Assembly (NCBI GenBank): GCA_027365565.1
Contig: DAHXMI010000004.1
Span: 71,142 to 135,141, forward strand
DNA length: 64,000 nt
Direction of reading: 5' to 3'
From: JAMCYG01 sp027365565
GTDB taxonomy: Archaea > Micrarchaeota > Micrarchaeia > Micrarchaeales > Micrarchaeaceae
The position numbers were made by a program, and so were the translations under genes. The notes below the pieces were generated by a model that made no database searches, was not told where the DNA came from, and saw only the letters and a list, made by a program, of their open reading frames with translations. Below, in pieces: positions 9,006 through 16,957 of this stretch (position 1 is the first letter of the stretch; each line of letters starts with the position of its first letter).

Positions 9006-9479
9006 ATGGTTAATTTAGGCGAGCAGATGGATACTGCAGTGGGACGGGCAGGCGGCACAAGCGTGCCGCGCAGGTCGGGACATGTAATCGTGTGCGGCTA
9101 CGGTGGAGTTGGCCAGAACGTCATAGAGGTGCTCGCCGACAAGGGATTGCCCTTCGTTGTCGTGGACCTTGATCCCAACAGGATAAAAAGGGCAATGGAA
9201 CTAGGCCATGACGCGGTGGATGGGGACGCCACGCAATCGAAGATACTCAAGCAGGCAGGCATAGAGCATGCGAAGGCGATCGCGATAGTGATGGACAATG
9301 ACGCTAAGAACCTTTTCACGGTACTGACCGCGAGGAACCTCAACAGGAAGATATTCATAGCGACCAGGGCGAACGACGAGTTCGTCAGGGAGAAGCTCGT
9401 GGAGGCGGGCGCAGACTACATAGTGATGCCCCAGAGGTCCGCGAGCAAAGAGATTATCAGGGAGATAGTAGGACAGTGA
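9006..9479 (+). CDS. Soluble TrkA-N (RCK) domain protein
   Basis: A 157-residue cytoplasmic protein made of a single Rossmann-like TrkA-N/RCK domain. The dinucleotide-binding loop is intact (VIVCGYGGVGQN), followed by the acidic end of strand 2 (VVVDLDPNRIK) and the usual GDAT motif. RCK domains gate K+ channels and Trk/Ktr transporters in response to nucleotides or Ca2+. It lacks the TrkA-C domain and has no membrane segment. It is the first of three adjacent genes with this domain (9006-11012), with 21- and 3-base gaps, so they are probably one transcript and one complex. A second ATG at 9027 is an alternative start, given the TATA-like run at about 8989-8998. Confidence 0.85.
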   Translation: MVNLGEQMDTAVGRAGGTSVPRRSGHVIVCGYGGVGQNVIEVLADKGLPFVVVDLDPNRIKRAMELGHDAVDGDATQSKILKQAGIEHAKAIAIVMDNDAKNLFTVLTARNLNRKIFIATRANDEFVREKLVEAGADYIVMPQRSASKEIIREIVGQ

Positions 9480-9500
9480 ATACACTACAGCGGTGCATGA

Positions 9501-10277
9501 ATGGCTGACGGGCTGGAAAACGCTGAAGAGAGTTTTGCTTCTCGAGCCGTACCTCTCCTGATACTGAGCGTCATGGCCGTCGCGTTCCTCTCCTTCTCGG
9601 TGGTTTACAGCGTGTCCCATATCGCGTACGCGTCATTGTATTATACGCTCTCGGCCCTATTCGATGCTGGCGGAGTAGGCGGATTTGACATGCAGCTTAT
9701 CGGTTCGACTCCCCTTTTCAGCAGCGGGTTCTACGTGCTGTCCGCGATATCGCTGGCTGACGGGGCGGTGAAGATCATCATAGTGAGCTTCCTGATAGCT
9801 TCGCTGCTGGATGTACTCACAGGACTTAACATAAGGTCCAGGATAGTTGCCAGGTCTGCCCGACGGATGAGGGGCCACGTGATAGTGTGCGGCTATTCTC
9901 CCCTAGGGGAGAAGATATGTGATGAGCTCGCCTCGAAGGGGAAGAGATTTGTTGTGGTAGACAAGGACAAAGCGAAGATCGAGGAGATAGAGAACAAGGG
10001 ATATCCGTTCATAGAGGGCGACTTCGCAAACAAGCTGACACTCAAGGGCGCTTCGATAGACAACGCAGAGGAGATTGTGTTCACTACCGAGAATGACTTC
10101 GACAACATGCTCGGTATCGTAACGGCGAGGAACCTGAGCAAGACCGTAAAGGTCGTGTCCAGGGCAAAGGAGGAGGCGGCGAGGGCCAGCATGCACAATG
10201 CAGGGGCCAACCTGTGCGTAGTGCCCGAGCTGCTTGCGGGGCTGGAAATAGGCGAGATGGTGGCCTCGAAGGTGTGA
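9501..10277 (+). CDS. Two- to three-helix membrane protein with C-terminal TrkA-N domain, ion-channel-like
   Basis: Residues ~10-110 hold hydrophobic helices near 13-35, 70-85 and 88-108; residues ~118-258 hold a TrkA-N domain with the loop VIVCGYSPLGEK. The layout is that of RCK-gated K+ channels of the MthK type. However the pore region has no TVGYG-like selectivity filter; the segment between the helices is Gly/Ser/Phe-rich (DAGGVGGFDMQLIGS). It may be a channel of other selectivity, a divergent subunit, or a sensor. Neighbours are the soluble RCK protein upstream and a second membrane RCK protein 3 bases downstream. Confidence 0.75.
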   Translation: MADGLENAEESFASRAVPLLILSVMAVAFLSFSVVYSVSHIAYASLYYTLSALFDAGGVGGFDMQLIGSTPLFSSGFYVLSAISLADGAVKIIIVSFLIASLLDVLTGLNIRSRIVARSARRMRGHVIVCGYSPLGEKICDELASKGKRFVVVDKDKAKIEEIENKGYPFIEGDFANKLTLKGASIDNAEEIVFTTENDFDNMLGIVTARNLSKTVKVVSRAKEEAARASMHNAGANLCVVPELLAGLEIGEMVASKV

Positions 10278-10280
10278 CAT

Positions 10281-11012
10281 ATGGAGAACGGAAGAAGGAA
10301 ATACATCATACTCCCATTCATGGCAGGGATACTGTACGTTACGTCCGTCATACTCACCATCTACGCAGGCGTCAACCCGATCATCGCGCTGCTTTGGAAT
10401 GCGATGGCCTCGTTGCAGGTGTATTACTCGGAGCTGCTGCCGTTTGCGGCCGCGACCAAACCGCTGATAGTGCTAGTCAATGTGATAGACGTCGTGGTGT
10501 TCGCATTCATAGCTTTGTTCCTTGCCACCGAGTTCCTTGCATTCATAAGGAGCATAGATCTCAGGGAGAGGTTCGCGCTGAGGAAGATCAGGTCAATGAA
10601 GGACCATGTCATACTTGTGCCGTACAACGGCTTTGCGGGTGTGCTGATCAAGGATCTGCGCGCCGCGGGATACAAGGATATGGCAGTCATAACCGAGAGC
10701 CACAGGTACGCGCACGAGCTCAGCAAACAGGGCGTATTGGCAGTCATAGGCAAGACCGGCGCGGCAGAGGCGTTTATGCTCGCCGGGGCCGCGAAGGCGA
10801 AGTTCATTGTTGCGTGCGGCGAAGCGGACCTCGACAACGCGCTCATCTCAGTTACGGCCAAGTCAGTAAACAGCAAGCTTAAGGTAATATCAAGGGTGAA
10901 TAAGCGCGAGAACATACCTAAGCTCAGCATGGCAGGCTCTTACATGACAGTGCTGCCTGAGATAGAGGCGGGCAGGATAATAGGAGGGGAGCTGCTTAAG
11001 AGGATGGTCTGA
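10281..11012 (+). CDS. Membrane protein with degenerate TrkA-N domain, ion-channel-like
   Basis: A 243-residue protein with the same plan as its upstream neighbour: hydrophobic helices near residues 10-30 and 65-90, then an RCK-like domain from ~108. The dinucleotide loop is degenerate (VILVPYNGFAGVL, lacking GxGxxG), so nucleotide binding may be lost while the fold is kept. No K+ filter motif is seen. Together the three genes may encode a hetero-oligomeric RCK-regulated membrane complex with one competent and one non-binding membrane subunit plus a free RCK subunit. This arrangement is inferred from order and spacing. Confidence 0.72.
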   Translation: MENGRRKYIILPFMAGILYVTSVILTIYAGVNPIIALLWNAMASLQVYYSELLPFAAATKPLIVLVNVIDVVVFAFIALFLATEFLAFIRSIDLRERFALRKIRSMKDHVILVPYNGFAGVLIKDLRAAGYKDMAVITESHRYAHELSKQGVLAVIGKTGAAEAFMLAGAAKAKFIVACGEADLDNALISVTAKSVNSKLKVISRVNKRENIPKLSMAGSYMTVLPEIEAGRIIGGELLKRMV

Positions 11013-11033
11013 GCCCCCCGTCCGCGGTGCGCA

Positions 11034-11690
11034 TCAGCTCGATGCCGCAATCCTGGAGAATAGCTTCTCTGCTAACAGGCTCGGAATCGTGCCGTTCAGG
11101 CCGCTGTAACCGTCCTCAGCCACAAAGATTGTATAGTTGCCGTACGTGAACAGCGTGGTGTACTGGAATATCGGGAACTCCTCGGAGTACTTCGATACTG
11201 CAGAGAGGTTGAACACCGCCACGTCATAAATATTATACATGGTGACGTTATGGCCTCCGCTCTGGTAATTGAATGACTTCTGGTAGCTGTACTGGCTGGC
11301 AAGTGAGTTAGGCGTGTAAGTATTGGAAAAGTTAAGCAGCAGGAAGTCCTTTTCTATGCTCAACGCCGAGGAGGGGCTGTTTGCCGTGTATATTATTGAG
11401 GTTATGAACTGCGGATAGCTCGTATACTTCACGTCTGATGAGGCATTGAACTCCGACACCATGATGCTCTTGTATCCCTCACTGCTGAAATAGCCGGTCA
11501 GGCTGGTGTTGGTGCTGTTCATTATCGCGTAGCTGGCCTGTGGTACCAACGCCTTTACGTCCCCAAGCGTGATGTTCTGCAGAGGATGGCTGCGGAGCGC
11601 ACCGTAGGCATAAGCGATTGTGAGGAGCACGGCGGCTACCAGCACCGCTGATATGATGTATACTGCTATAGTCTTATTGCGGTTCGTCAT
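11034..11690 (-). CDS. Unrecognised single-pass surface protein
   Basis: A 218-residue protein with one N-terminal membrane helix (about residues 8-30) preceded by Asn/Arg/Lys and followed by an extracytoplasmic domain rich in Ser, Tyr and Asn, with many N-x-S/T sequons. It has no cysteine. It follows the surface protein gene at 11703-12635 with a 12-base gap on the same strand and shares its architecture, so the two are probably co-expressed. No domain recognised. Confidence 0.7.
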   Translation of the reverse strand: MTNRNKTIAVYIISAVLVAAVLLTIAYAYGALRSHPLQNITLGDVKALVPQASYAIMNSTNTSLTGYFSSEGYKSIMVSEFNASSDVKYTSYPQFITSIIYTANSPSSALSIEKDFLLLNFSNTYTPNSLASQYSYQKSFNYQSGGHNVTMYNIYDVAVFNLSAVSKYSEEFPIFQYTTLFTYGNYTIFVAEDGYSGLNGTIPSLLAEKLFSRIAASS

Positions 11691-11702
11691 GCGGATCAGT
11701 TA

Positions 11703-12635
11703 TTATTTCTGCAGGAGCGAGTAATAATTCTTCGCCTCTGCTATCGAATAGCTGTCGTTCATCTTTCCCTTCACGCCATATGTTATCATCGATGCGTAGA
11801 AGTTCTTGTACGAGAAGAACGCGCCGTAGTACTGCATCCCATATACCGTGGCGTTGGCCAGGTAGAGCTTGAACGTCGAGTTGGATTCTGCGATAGACAC
11901 CTTCTCGGTAGGTCCGAGGCATCCGCAGTCCGTATGGTAGAGCGCTGCTGCGACAGCCGCCTGCGGACTCTGGAGCACTGATGCGTGTTCCAAGAACATC
12001 ACTGGATAAGTGTAGTTCGAATAACTGGAAGGTATAGGAATGGTCTGGTTCAACGGCACCAACGCGTTGGATTCCAGGTAGTTTGCGGTGAACGGTACGC
12101 CGTATTCCCTGTTGAATATGTAGTACATGTTGGTCGAGTTTGTAAGATTGTACTTCACGGTCAGGTTCTGTGTGAATATACCCAGAGAATCGTTCACATA
12201 ATACATGCCGAGAGAGTTGGAGTTCGGCAGCATCTGTATTAATGCGTTGGAGCTAAGTATGTTCGCGACCTTCGATATGCTGCTGGCATTTATTGGCAGC
12301 GTAGTATTGGCAGGTGCGTTCGAAGTCGATATAGTGGTCGGAGCGCTGGATGTCGAGACTGAGGTAGTCGCGGTCGAAGGCGTGCCCGGTATGTTGAATC
12401 CGTATATCGTTAGGTATGCTATTATGCCGAGTATTATCGCCACTATGACTACTGCAGAAACTATCGTCTTTGCGTGCACACCCCCTTTCGGCTGCGGTTC
12501 AGCCTTGTAATTCGGGCTCTGTCCCTGTCCAGGGGCCTGTCCGGGGTCTGCTCCAGACATTAGACCTGGCGGGAATGCACTCTTTCCCGGCTGGAGTATG
12601 TTATCCATGCCGCTTGGGCCTTGTGGTAAATCCAT
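11703..12635 (-). CDS. Unrecognised single-pass surface protein with Ser/Thr linker
   Basis: A 310-residue protein. The first ~55 residues are cytoplasmic and Pro/Gly/Gln-rich; one membrane helix spans about 57-80; a Ser/Thr/Ala-rich linker (residues 82-112) follows, then a globular extracytoplasmic domain with many N-glycosylation sequons and a close Cys pair (DCGCLG). It lies 25 bases downstream of the large pilin-like Hint protein on the same strand. The fold and role are not recognised; the cytoplasmic Pro/Gly-rich tail suggests a partner inside the cell. Confidence 0.7.
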   Translation of the reverse strand: MDLPQGPSGMDNILQPGKSAFPPGLMSGADPGQAPGQGQSPNYKAEPQPKGGVHAKTIVSAVVIVAIILGIIAYLTIYGFNIPGTPSTATTSVSTSSAPTTISTSNAPANTTLPINASSISKVANILSSNALIQMLPNSNSLGMYYVNDSLGIFTQNLTVKYNLTNSTNMYYIFNREYGVPFTANYLESNALVPLNQTIPIPSSYSNYTYPVMFLEHASVLQSPQAAVAAALYHTDCGCLGPTEKVSIAESNSTFKLYLANATVYGMQYYGAFFSYKNFYASMITYGVKGKMNDSYSIAEAKNYYSLLQK

Positions 12636-12660
12636 TTTATCACGTCAAACGTAACTTGTG

Positions 12661-14724
12661 TCAAGTGAGGACGTAACCGTTCCCTATGAAGCTGTATCCT
12701 GGGGATGTTATCACGTCATATAGCCTGAATGCACCCATCTTGCCAGTCTTGACCTGGAGTGCTGTCACAGGCACGTTGAGCCCGGTCAGCGGGTCGTACA
12801 GCGTGTCACCCACTTTCATATTGGCTGCATTCTGCATCGTGCCGTTTATTTCGAGGTACTCGCCACCGTCCACTATGAGTTGGCCGTTGTTTATTATTAT
12901 CTCATTGTTGGTCGGCCTCGGATATATGCCTGAAACCGCTATTGGCGCGACCGATTTGGTATTGATATTGTAACCCAGTATTATCTGTCCGGGCTTCAGA
13001 TTTGATATTTGGGTGGCTACTCCATTCAACCCGTACACGTACGTTGCGCCTCCTGTGGAGCTGCAGGTGTCGGTAACCTTGTCTATCAGGTAGCCGTCAG
13101 CAATGAAGTTGTTGTTGGGTACGGCAAGGAAATCGTACACCGTATGGCCGCTCTGCAGCGTCTTCGCGCTTATCGATGTTATCTCTACGCTTTTGTTCAG
13201 CAGCGGATCGAAGAGCGTGTCGCCCAACTTCGCGGAGCCTGCAGGCTGCCACTGGCCGTTTATGAACATGATCTCATTTTTGTCTACGCTGAGGTTGCCA
13301 TTGAAGGTGTACTGGCTTGTCGTGTTGTGCTGGTATACTGCCACAACTACCGAGGGAGTCAGCTTACCTGTCTTGGTGTTATACGAAAGTATTACCGTGC
13401 CCGTCCTGATGCTTGATGCGTTGGCGATCCCACTGTTGGGGAGCGACACCTGCGCGTTGCCGTAGACCGAGCATCCTCCATCGGAGCTCACAGTAGTCGA
13501 TGTTGTCTTGGTTGTCGAAGTGGTTGACTGGGTCGTAGTGGATGTGGTTGTAGTGGACGTGGTCGTAGTGGTTGATGTAGTGGTCGTAGTGGATGTGGTT
13601 GTAGTGGACGTGGTCGTAGTGGTTGATGTAGTGGTCGTAGTGGATGTGGTTGTAGTGGACGTGGTGGTGGATGTGGTGGTGGAGGTTGTCGTGGTGGATG
13701 TTGTTGTTGAGGTTGTAGTGGACGTGGTGGTGGATGTGGTGGTGGAGGTTGTCGTGGTGGATGTTGTTGTTGAGGTTGTAGTGGACGTGGTGGTGGATGT
13801 GGTGGTGGAGGTTGTAGTGGACGTGGTGGTAGAGGTTGTCGTGGAGGTCGTGGTGGAGGTTGTCGTGGAAGTGGAGGTGGACGTTGTCGATGTTGACGTA
13901 GATGAGACCAGTATGGTAGTTGTTACTGGTATGAACGTGAACGTGGCCGTTAAGGTGGCGTTGCCCAGGCTGTCCAATATGGTATTCTGCGCGTTGGGGT
14001 TCTGCAGCGTCGAAGGCGAGTTGACCGTCCAAGAATTGAACCTGTATCCGCCTGGCGGTATCGCATATAAGCTGTGGTTGCCCTGCCTGAGCAGAATCGA
14101 GGTTGAATTGTGGTATATTGAGCCGTTAATCGAAACAGAGCCGGTCGGCGGGCTTGTAACTACTTTCAATAGGTACAGGTTGTACGACAGCTCTTGAAGG
14201 GTTTGCACTGATGAGCCGGTAGAGGTATAGGACTGTGCAGCGCACGTTGATGAGGATGCACCGCTGCACACCTGATAGCTTATTCCGAAAGACGTGGAGA
14301 ATTCGGTGCCGCTCTGCGCAGTTATGTTTGGTATCTCTGCCCTGCATATGACAGGCGTACCGGTTGGTGCGAACGTAGGCGTACAGTTGCCTAGATAGTG
14401 CGAGGTCGCCGATGATCCTGGTCCACTAGTCACGGTAACATTCATCGAGTTTGCGGTGAAAAGCATGCCCGTGCCTAGATCGTTGGTGAAAATAATGGTG
14501 AATTTCGGCGTGGCCACTGAATTATATGATAGTATGCTCTGCGCGCACGGGAACGAAGGCTGGATGTTGCAAGATGCTGGCAGATAGGTTGAAGGCCTGT
14601 TTAGGTACGATGCGAGGAATATTACGCCGAGGAAAACAGCTATTATTATGAGTACCCATGCATACGTTACTATGAATTCCAAGGCTGACTGCTGTCGCTT
14701 CGAGTGAGCCTTACTTTTGAACAT
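12661..14724 (-). CDS. Pilin-like Ser/Thr-rich surface protein with two C-terminal Hint-like modules
   Basis: A 687-residue protein. The N-terminus (RQQSALEFIVTYAWVLIIIA) matches the archaeal type IV pilin-like signal/helix common in archaeal surface proteins. A beta-rich domain follows, then a motif-like segment with PPGGYRFNSW near residue 225, then about 130 residues of almost pure Thr/Ser (280-410), a mucin-like and probably heavily glycosylated stalk. The last ~260 residues contain two similar modules, each with a strand like TVILSYNTKTGK or QIILGYNINTK, a GDTLFDPL or GDTLYDPL motif, and an ending like VYDFLAVPNNNFIADGYLI or LYDVITSPGYSFIGNGYVL, which resembles the end of Hedgehog/intein (Hint) domains. 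Whether the autoprocessing residues are intact is uncertain. Confidence 0.72.
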   Translation of the reverse strand: MFKSKAHSKRQQSALEFIVTYAWVLIIIAVFLGVIFLASYLNRPSTYLPASCNIQPSFPCAQSILSYNSVATPKFTIIFTNDLGTGMLFTANSMNVTVTSGPGSSATSHYLGNCTPTFAPTGTPVICRAEIPNITAQSGTEFSTSFGISYQVCSGASSSTCAAQSYTSTGSSVQTLQELSYNLYLLKVVTSPPTGSVSINGSIYHNSTSILLRQGNHSLYAIPPGGYRFNSWTVNSPSTLQNPNAQNTILDSLGNATLTATFTFIPVTTTILVSSTSTSTTSTSTSTTTSTTTSTTTSTTTSTTTSTTTSTTTSTTTSTTTSTTTTSTTTSTTTSTTTSTTTSTTTTSTTTSTTTSTTTTSTTTTTSTTTTTSTTTTSTTTTTSTTTTTSTTTTSTTTQSTTSTTKTTSTTVSSDGGCSVYGNAQVSLPNSGIANASSIRTGTVILSYNTKTGKLTPSVVVAVYQHNTTSQYTFNGNLSVDKNEIMFINGQWQPAGSAKLGDTLFDPLLNKSVEITSISAKTLQSGHTVYDFLAVPNNNFIADGYLIDKVTDTCSSTGGATYVYGLNGVATQISNLKPGQIILGYNINTKSVAPIAVSGIYPRPTNNEIIINNGQLIVDGGEYLEINGTMQNAANMKVGDTLYDPLTGLNVPVTALQVKTGKMGAFRLYDVITSPGYSFIGNGYVLT
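13540..13880. repeat. In-frame tandem repeats encoding the Thr/Ser stalk
   Basis: Two repeat families lie side by side inside the surface protein gene: a 51-base unit (17 codons) starting at about 13541, 13592 and 13643, and a 63-base unit (21 codons) starting at about 13658, 13721 and 13784. All encode Thr/Ser on the minus strand. Periods that are multiples of three keep the frame, so copy number can vary by slippage without breaking the protein. Confidence 0.9.
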
Positions 14725-14835
14725 CGAATCATTTATAGGTTGTATAGATATTAATATAAAACTGTCTTAGGCTCATGTAAGAGATAAAAAGGAGGAGAAA
14801 CCATTAAAAAGCGCAGAAAACAGAGAAGGGCTTCC

Positions 14836-15708
14836 ATGAACAAGATTGTTGCATTTCTGAGGCTTACAAGGATAGAGCATAGCCTTATGCTCGTGATAGC
14901 GGTGCTCGCGGCGGAGCTGATAGCGGGAGGGCTGCCAGGGTACTTCGTGCTAGCCATGAGTATGGTAACGCCTATTTTCGTGAGCATGGCCTCTTTTGCG
15001 ATAAACGATTACTTCGATCTCGAGACAGATAGGGAGAACAGGCATAATGAGAGGCCGCTCGTTTCCGGAGCGATAAGCAAGAGAGGGGCGCTCTACATAA
15101 CCGGTGCCACGCTGGTCATTGGCATCACGGCAAGCGCGTTCATAAACGCGTACGCGTTCGTAATCGCGCTCATGTTCGGGATTCTCGCGATGCTTTACAG
15201 TTACAAGATGAAGGACATGGTGCTGGTCGGCAACGCGTACATAGCACTTTCGATGGTAATACCGTTCATATACGGCAGCTTTGTGGTATCTGACAGCCTC
15301 GGCGCGAACATGATTCTCATATGCTTCATAATATTCTTGAGCGGACTGGCAAGGGAAATGCATGGTATGATGAGGGACTTCAGAGGCGACATGCGTGTCA
15401 GGCATTCCAGGAACGTGGTGTACTACTTAGGCATGCGAAGGACGGGTCTCCTCGCCTTCCTTTTATACATAGAGGCAGTGGTGCTCAGCATCGCGCTGTT
15501 CTTCATGTATTCGCCTTTCGCGTACAACCTGGTGTACGCGGCGCCGATAGCTGTAGTGGATGCGCTGCTCATATATGTGGGCGCAAGCATGACAAGGAAG
15601 AGGATAAGCGCACAGGAATTCTCGCTTGGCAGGAACCTGAGCCTGGCGTCGATGGGAGTGGCGCTGCTCGTGTTCCTGGTATCAGCAGCCGTGTACATAC
15701 ACATATGA
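14836..15708 (+). CDS. UbiA-family prenyltransferase, probable digeranylgeranylglyceryl phosphate synthase
   Basis: A 290-residue polytopic enzyme with about eight helices. The first Asp-rich prenyl-diphosphate/Mg2+ motif is NDYFDLETDRENRHNERPL near residue 57; a second conserved loop is REMHGMMRDFRGDMRVRHS near 175. This is the UbiA fold. In archaea the closest functional class transfers a second geranylgeranyl group to GGGP, the second ether-bond step of membrane lipid synthesis. It sits alone on the plus strand between surface-protein genes and the ribosomal protein operon. Other UbiA substrates cannot be excluded from sequence alone. Confidence 0.85.
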   Translation: MNKIVAFLRLTRIEHSLMLVIAVLAAELIAGGLPGYFVLAMSMVTPIFVSMASFAINDYFDLETDRENRHNERPLVSGAISKRGALYITGATLVIGITASAFINAYAFVIALMFGILAMLYSYKMKDMVLVGNAYIALSMVIPFIYGSFVVSDSLGANMILICFIIFLSGLAREMHGMMRDFRGDMRVRHSRNVVYYLGMRRTGLLAFLLYIEAVVLSIALFFMYSPFAYNLVYAAPIAVVDALLIYVGASMTRKRISAQEFSLGRNLSLASMGVALLVFLVSAAVYIHI

Positions 15709-15759
15709 ACAGCATATGGATGTACGCGCACGGATGCGGCGTGTCTTCGAAGTTAAGGA

Positions 15760-16524
15760 TTAGGATTTCTTTTCCTCTCCGCTTTCGGGATCGGAGCTTT
15801 TCCCTTCCGCTTTCTCTTCCGGTTTCGTTTCCGGCTTTGCCGCAGCGGCCACTTCGGCCGGCTGGGCTGCCGGCTCCTCCTCCTGCATGCGCGCGGGCCT
15901 CGGAGCAGAGGCATCCATCCTCGCCTCGAAGTCTGATATCTTGTACGTGAACTCTTCGTCGGCCTTTATCGCGCCCTTCGCCTTGAGTGTTTCCCTTGCG
16001 AGGAGGTAGTAGATGAACGCGAGCGACCTCCTTCCGCGGTTGTTCGCAGGTATGATCAGGTCCACGTACTTTATCAGGTTGTCCGTGTCGCAGAGCGCTA
16101 TTATCGGGATGTTGACCTTGCTCGCCTCCTTGACGGCCTGCTTCTCGTTCCTGGTGTCGCTTATGAGTATGAGCTTCGGCTCCTGGAAGTCTTCCCTGTT
16201 CGGGTTTGTGAATACTCCGGGCTTGACCCTCCCGCGCATGAATCCTGCGCCTATTATCTGGGCGAGCTTCTCGGCCGCTGCCACCGCGTATATCCTCGAT
16301 GCTGTCACGACTATGTCCTTCGGGTCGTACTTCGCAATCATGTTGGCGGCCAGCCTTATGCGGCTGTCTATCGTCTTCAGGTCGAGCAGGTAGAGTCCGT
16401 CGTCCCTCGTCTTGTATATGAACCTCTTCATCCCCTGCATCTTGGACTTAGACGCGATGTGTATGCCAACCTCGAGGTACTCGTTCTGGTTGGCAAGCAG
16501 CTGTTGCTCTTCTTCAGTCATCAT
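15760..16524 (-). CDS. rpsB: 30S ribosomal protein S2 (uS2)
   Basis: The 254-residue protein matches archaeal uS2 through KTRDDGLYLLDLKTIDSRIR, IVVTASRIYAVAAAEK, GRVKPGVFTNP and NRGRRSLAFIYYLLARE. The last ~50 residues form a low-complexity Ala/Pro/Glu/Lys tail (from about residue 205), longer than usual. It is the last gene of the rpo3-L18e-L13-S9-rpoN-S2 set, a classical archaeal order, separated from rpoN by tRNA-Pro. Confidence 0.95.
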   Translation of the reverse strand: MMTEEEQQLLANQNEYLEVGIHIASKSKMQGMKRFIYKTRDDGLYLLDLKTIDSRIRLAANMIAKYDPKDIVVTASRIYAVAAAEKLAQIIGAGFMRGRVKPGVFTNPNREDFQEPKLILISDTRNEKQAVKEASKVNIPIIALCDTDNLIKYVDLIIPANNRGRRSLAFIYYLLARETLKAKGAIKADEEFTYKISDFEARMDASAPRPARMQEEEPAAQPAEVAAAAKPETKPEEKAEGKSSDPESGEEKKS

Positions 16525-16552
16525 TCAACACCGTGATATTTTCGATTTCATG

Positions 16553-16652
16553 TGGGGCCGCCGAGATTTTCAGGCGAGCCTTTTTTTCAGCCTTTTGAAC
16601 TCGGGTCGCTACCACCCCAAGGTAGAAGCCTACCAAGCTAGCAGACGGCCCC
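16553..16652 (-). tRNA. tRNA-Pro (anticodon GGG) with a 27-base intron in the T loop
   Basis: Acceptor GGGGCCG pairs with CGGCCCC, discriminator A. Anticodon arm CTACC/GGTAG with loop TTGGGGT gives anticodon GGG. The T stem is CCGAG/CTCGG, but 34 bases lie between its strands instead of seven. Removing 27 bases (about 16567-16593, junction near position 59/60, exact bases ambiguous because of A runs) restores the T loop TTCAAAT. The intron contains an AGGC/GCCT stem. The D stem is short and has a mismatch. This is a non-canonical intron location. Confidence 0.88.
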
Positions 16653-16722
16653 GCATGCATTATTTTGTCATCAACCTTTAAATTAATTAACGCCTCCCGC
16701 ACGCTTATTTCTTACTTGCTTC

Positions 16723-16923
16723 CTACTTCCTTCCGAACTTTATTATCTCGTCTATCAGCTCAACGTTGCCGATGAACATACGTCTGCAGCAGTAGCGCTT
16801 AACTCCAAGGGCGTCCAGCACCTTGCCGGAGTCCTCGTGCTCCTGGTTGACCCTGCGGTCGTACTCCTCCCACTTGTCCGCGACTACTGCGCCGCACGTG
16901 AAGCACCTTACCGGAATCATCAT
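16723..16923 (-). CDS. rpoN: DNA-directed RNA polymerase subunit N (Rpo10)
   Basis: A 66-residue zinc-binding RNA polymerase subunit. The N-terminal MIPVRCFTCGAVVADKW and the later KRYCCRRMFIGNVELID provide the four cysteines of the atypical CX2C...CC site diagnostic of RpoN/Rpb10. It lies in the conserved archaeal ribosomal operon between S9 and tRNA-Pro/S2. Confidence 0.97.
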   Translation of the reverse strand: MMIPVRCFTCGAVVADKWEEYDRRVNQEHEDSGKVLDALGVKRYCCRRMFIGNVELIDEIIKFGRK

Positions 16924-16957
16924 TTCATCACACCTACGTCAGAGTTAGCATTATCCA

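Noticed and set aside
9501..11012. Naming these genes K+ channels
   Set aside because: No TVGYG-like filter sequence is found in either membrane part.
13540..13880. Regular repeats considered as a CRISPR array
   Set aside because: Units adjoin without unique spacers, code for protein and no cas genes are present.
13508..14197. Long plus-strand frame rich in Val/Asp/Glu opposite the surface protein
   Set aside because: It is the complement of the Thr/Ser repeats; three-base periodic repeats keep all frames open. The minus strand has the pilin-like start and coherent domains.
16514..16702. 62-codon minus-strand frame upstream of S2
   Set aside because: It covers the whole tRNA-Pro gene and its intron; the cloverleaf explains the sequence.
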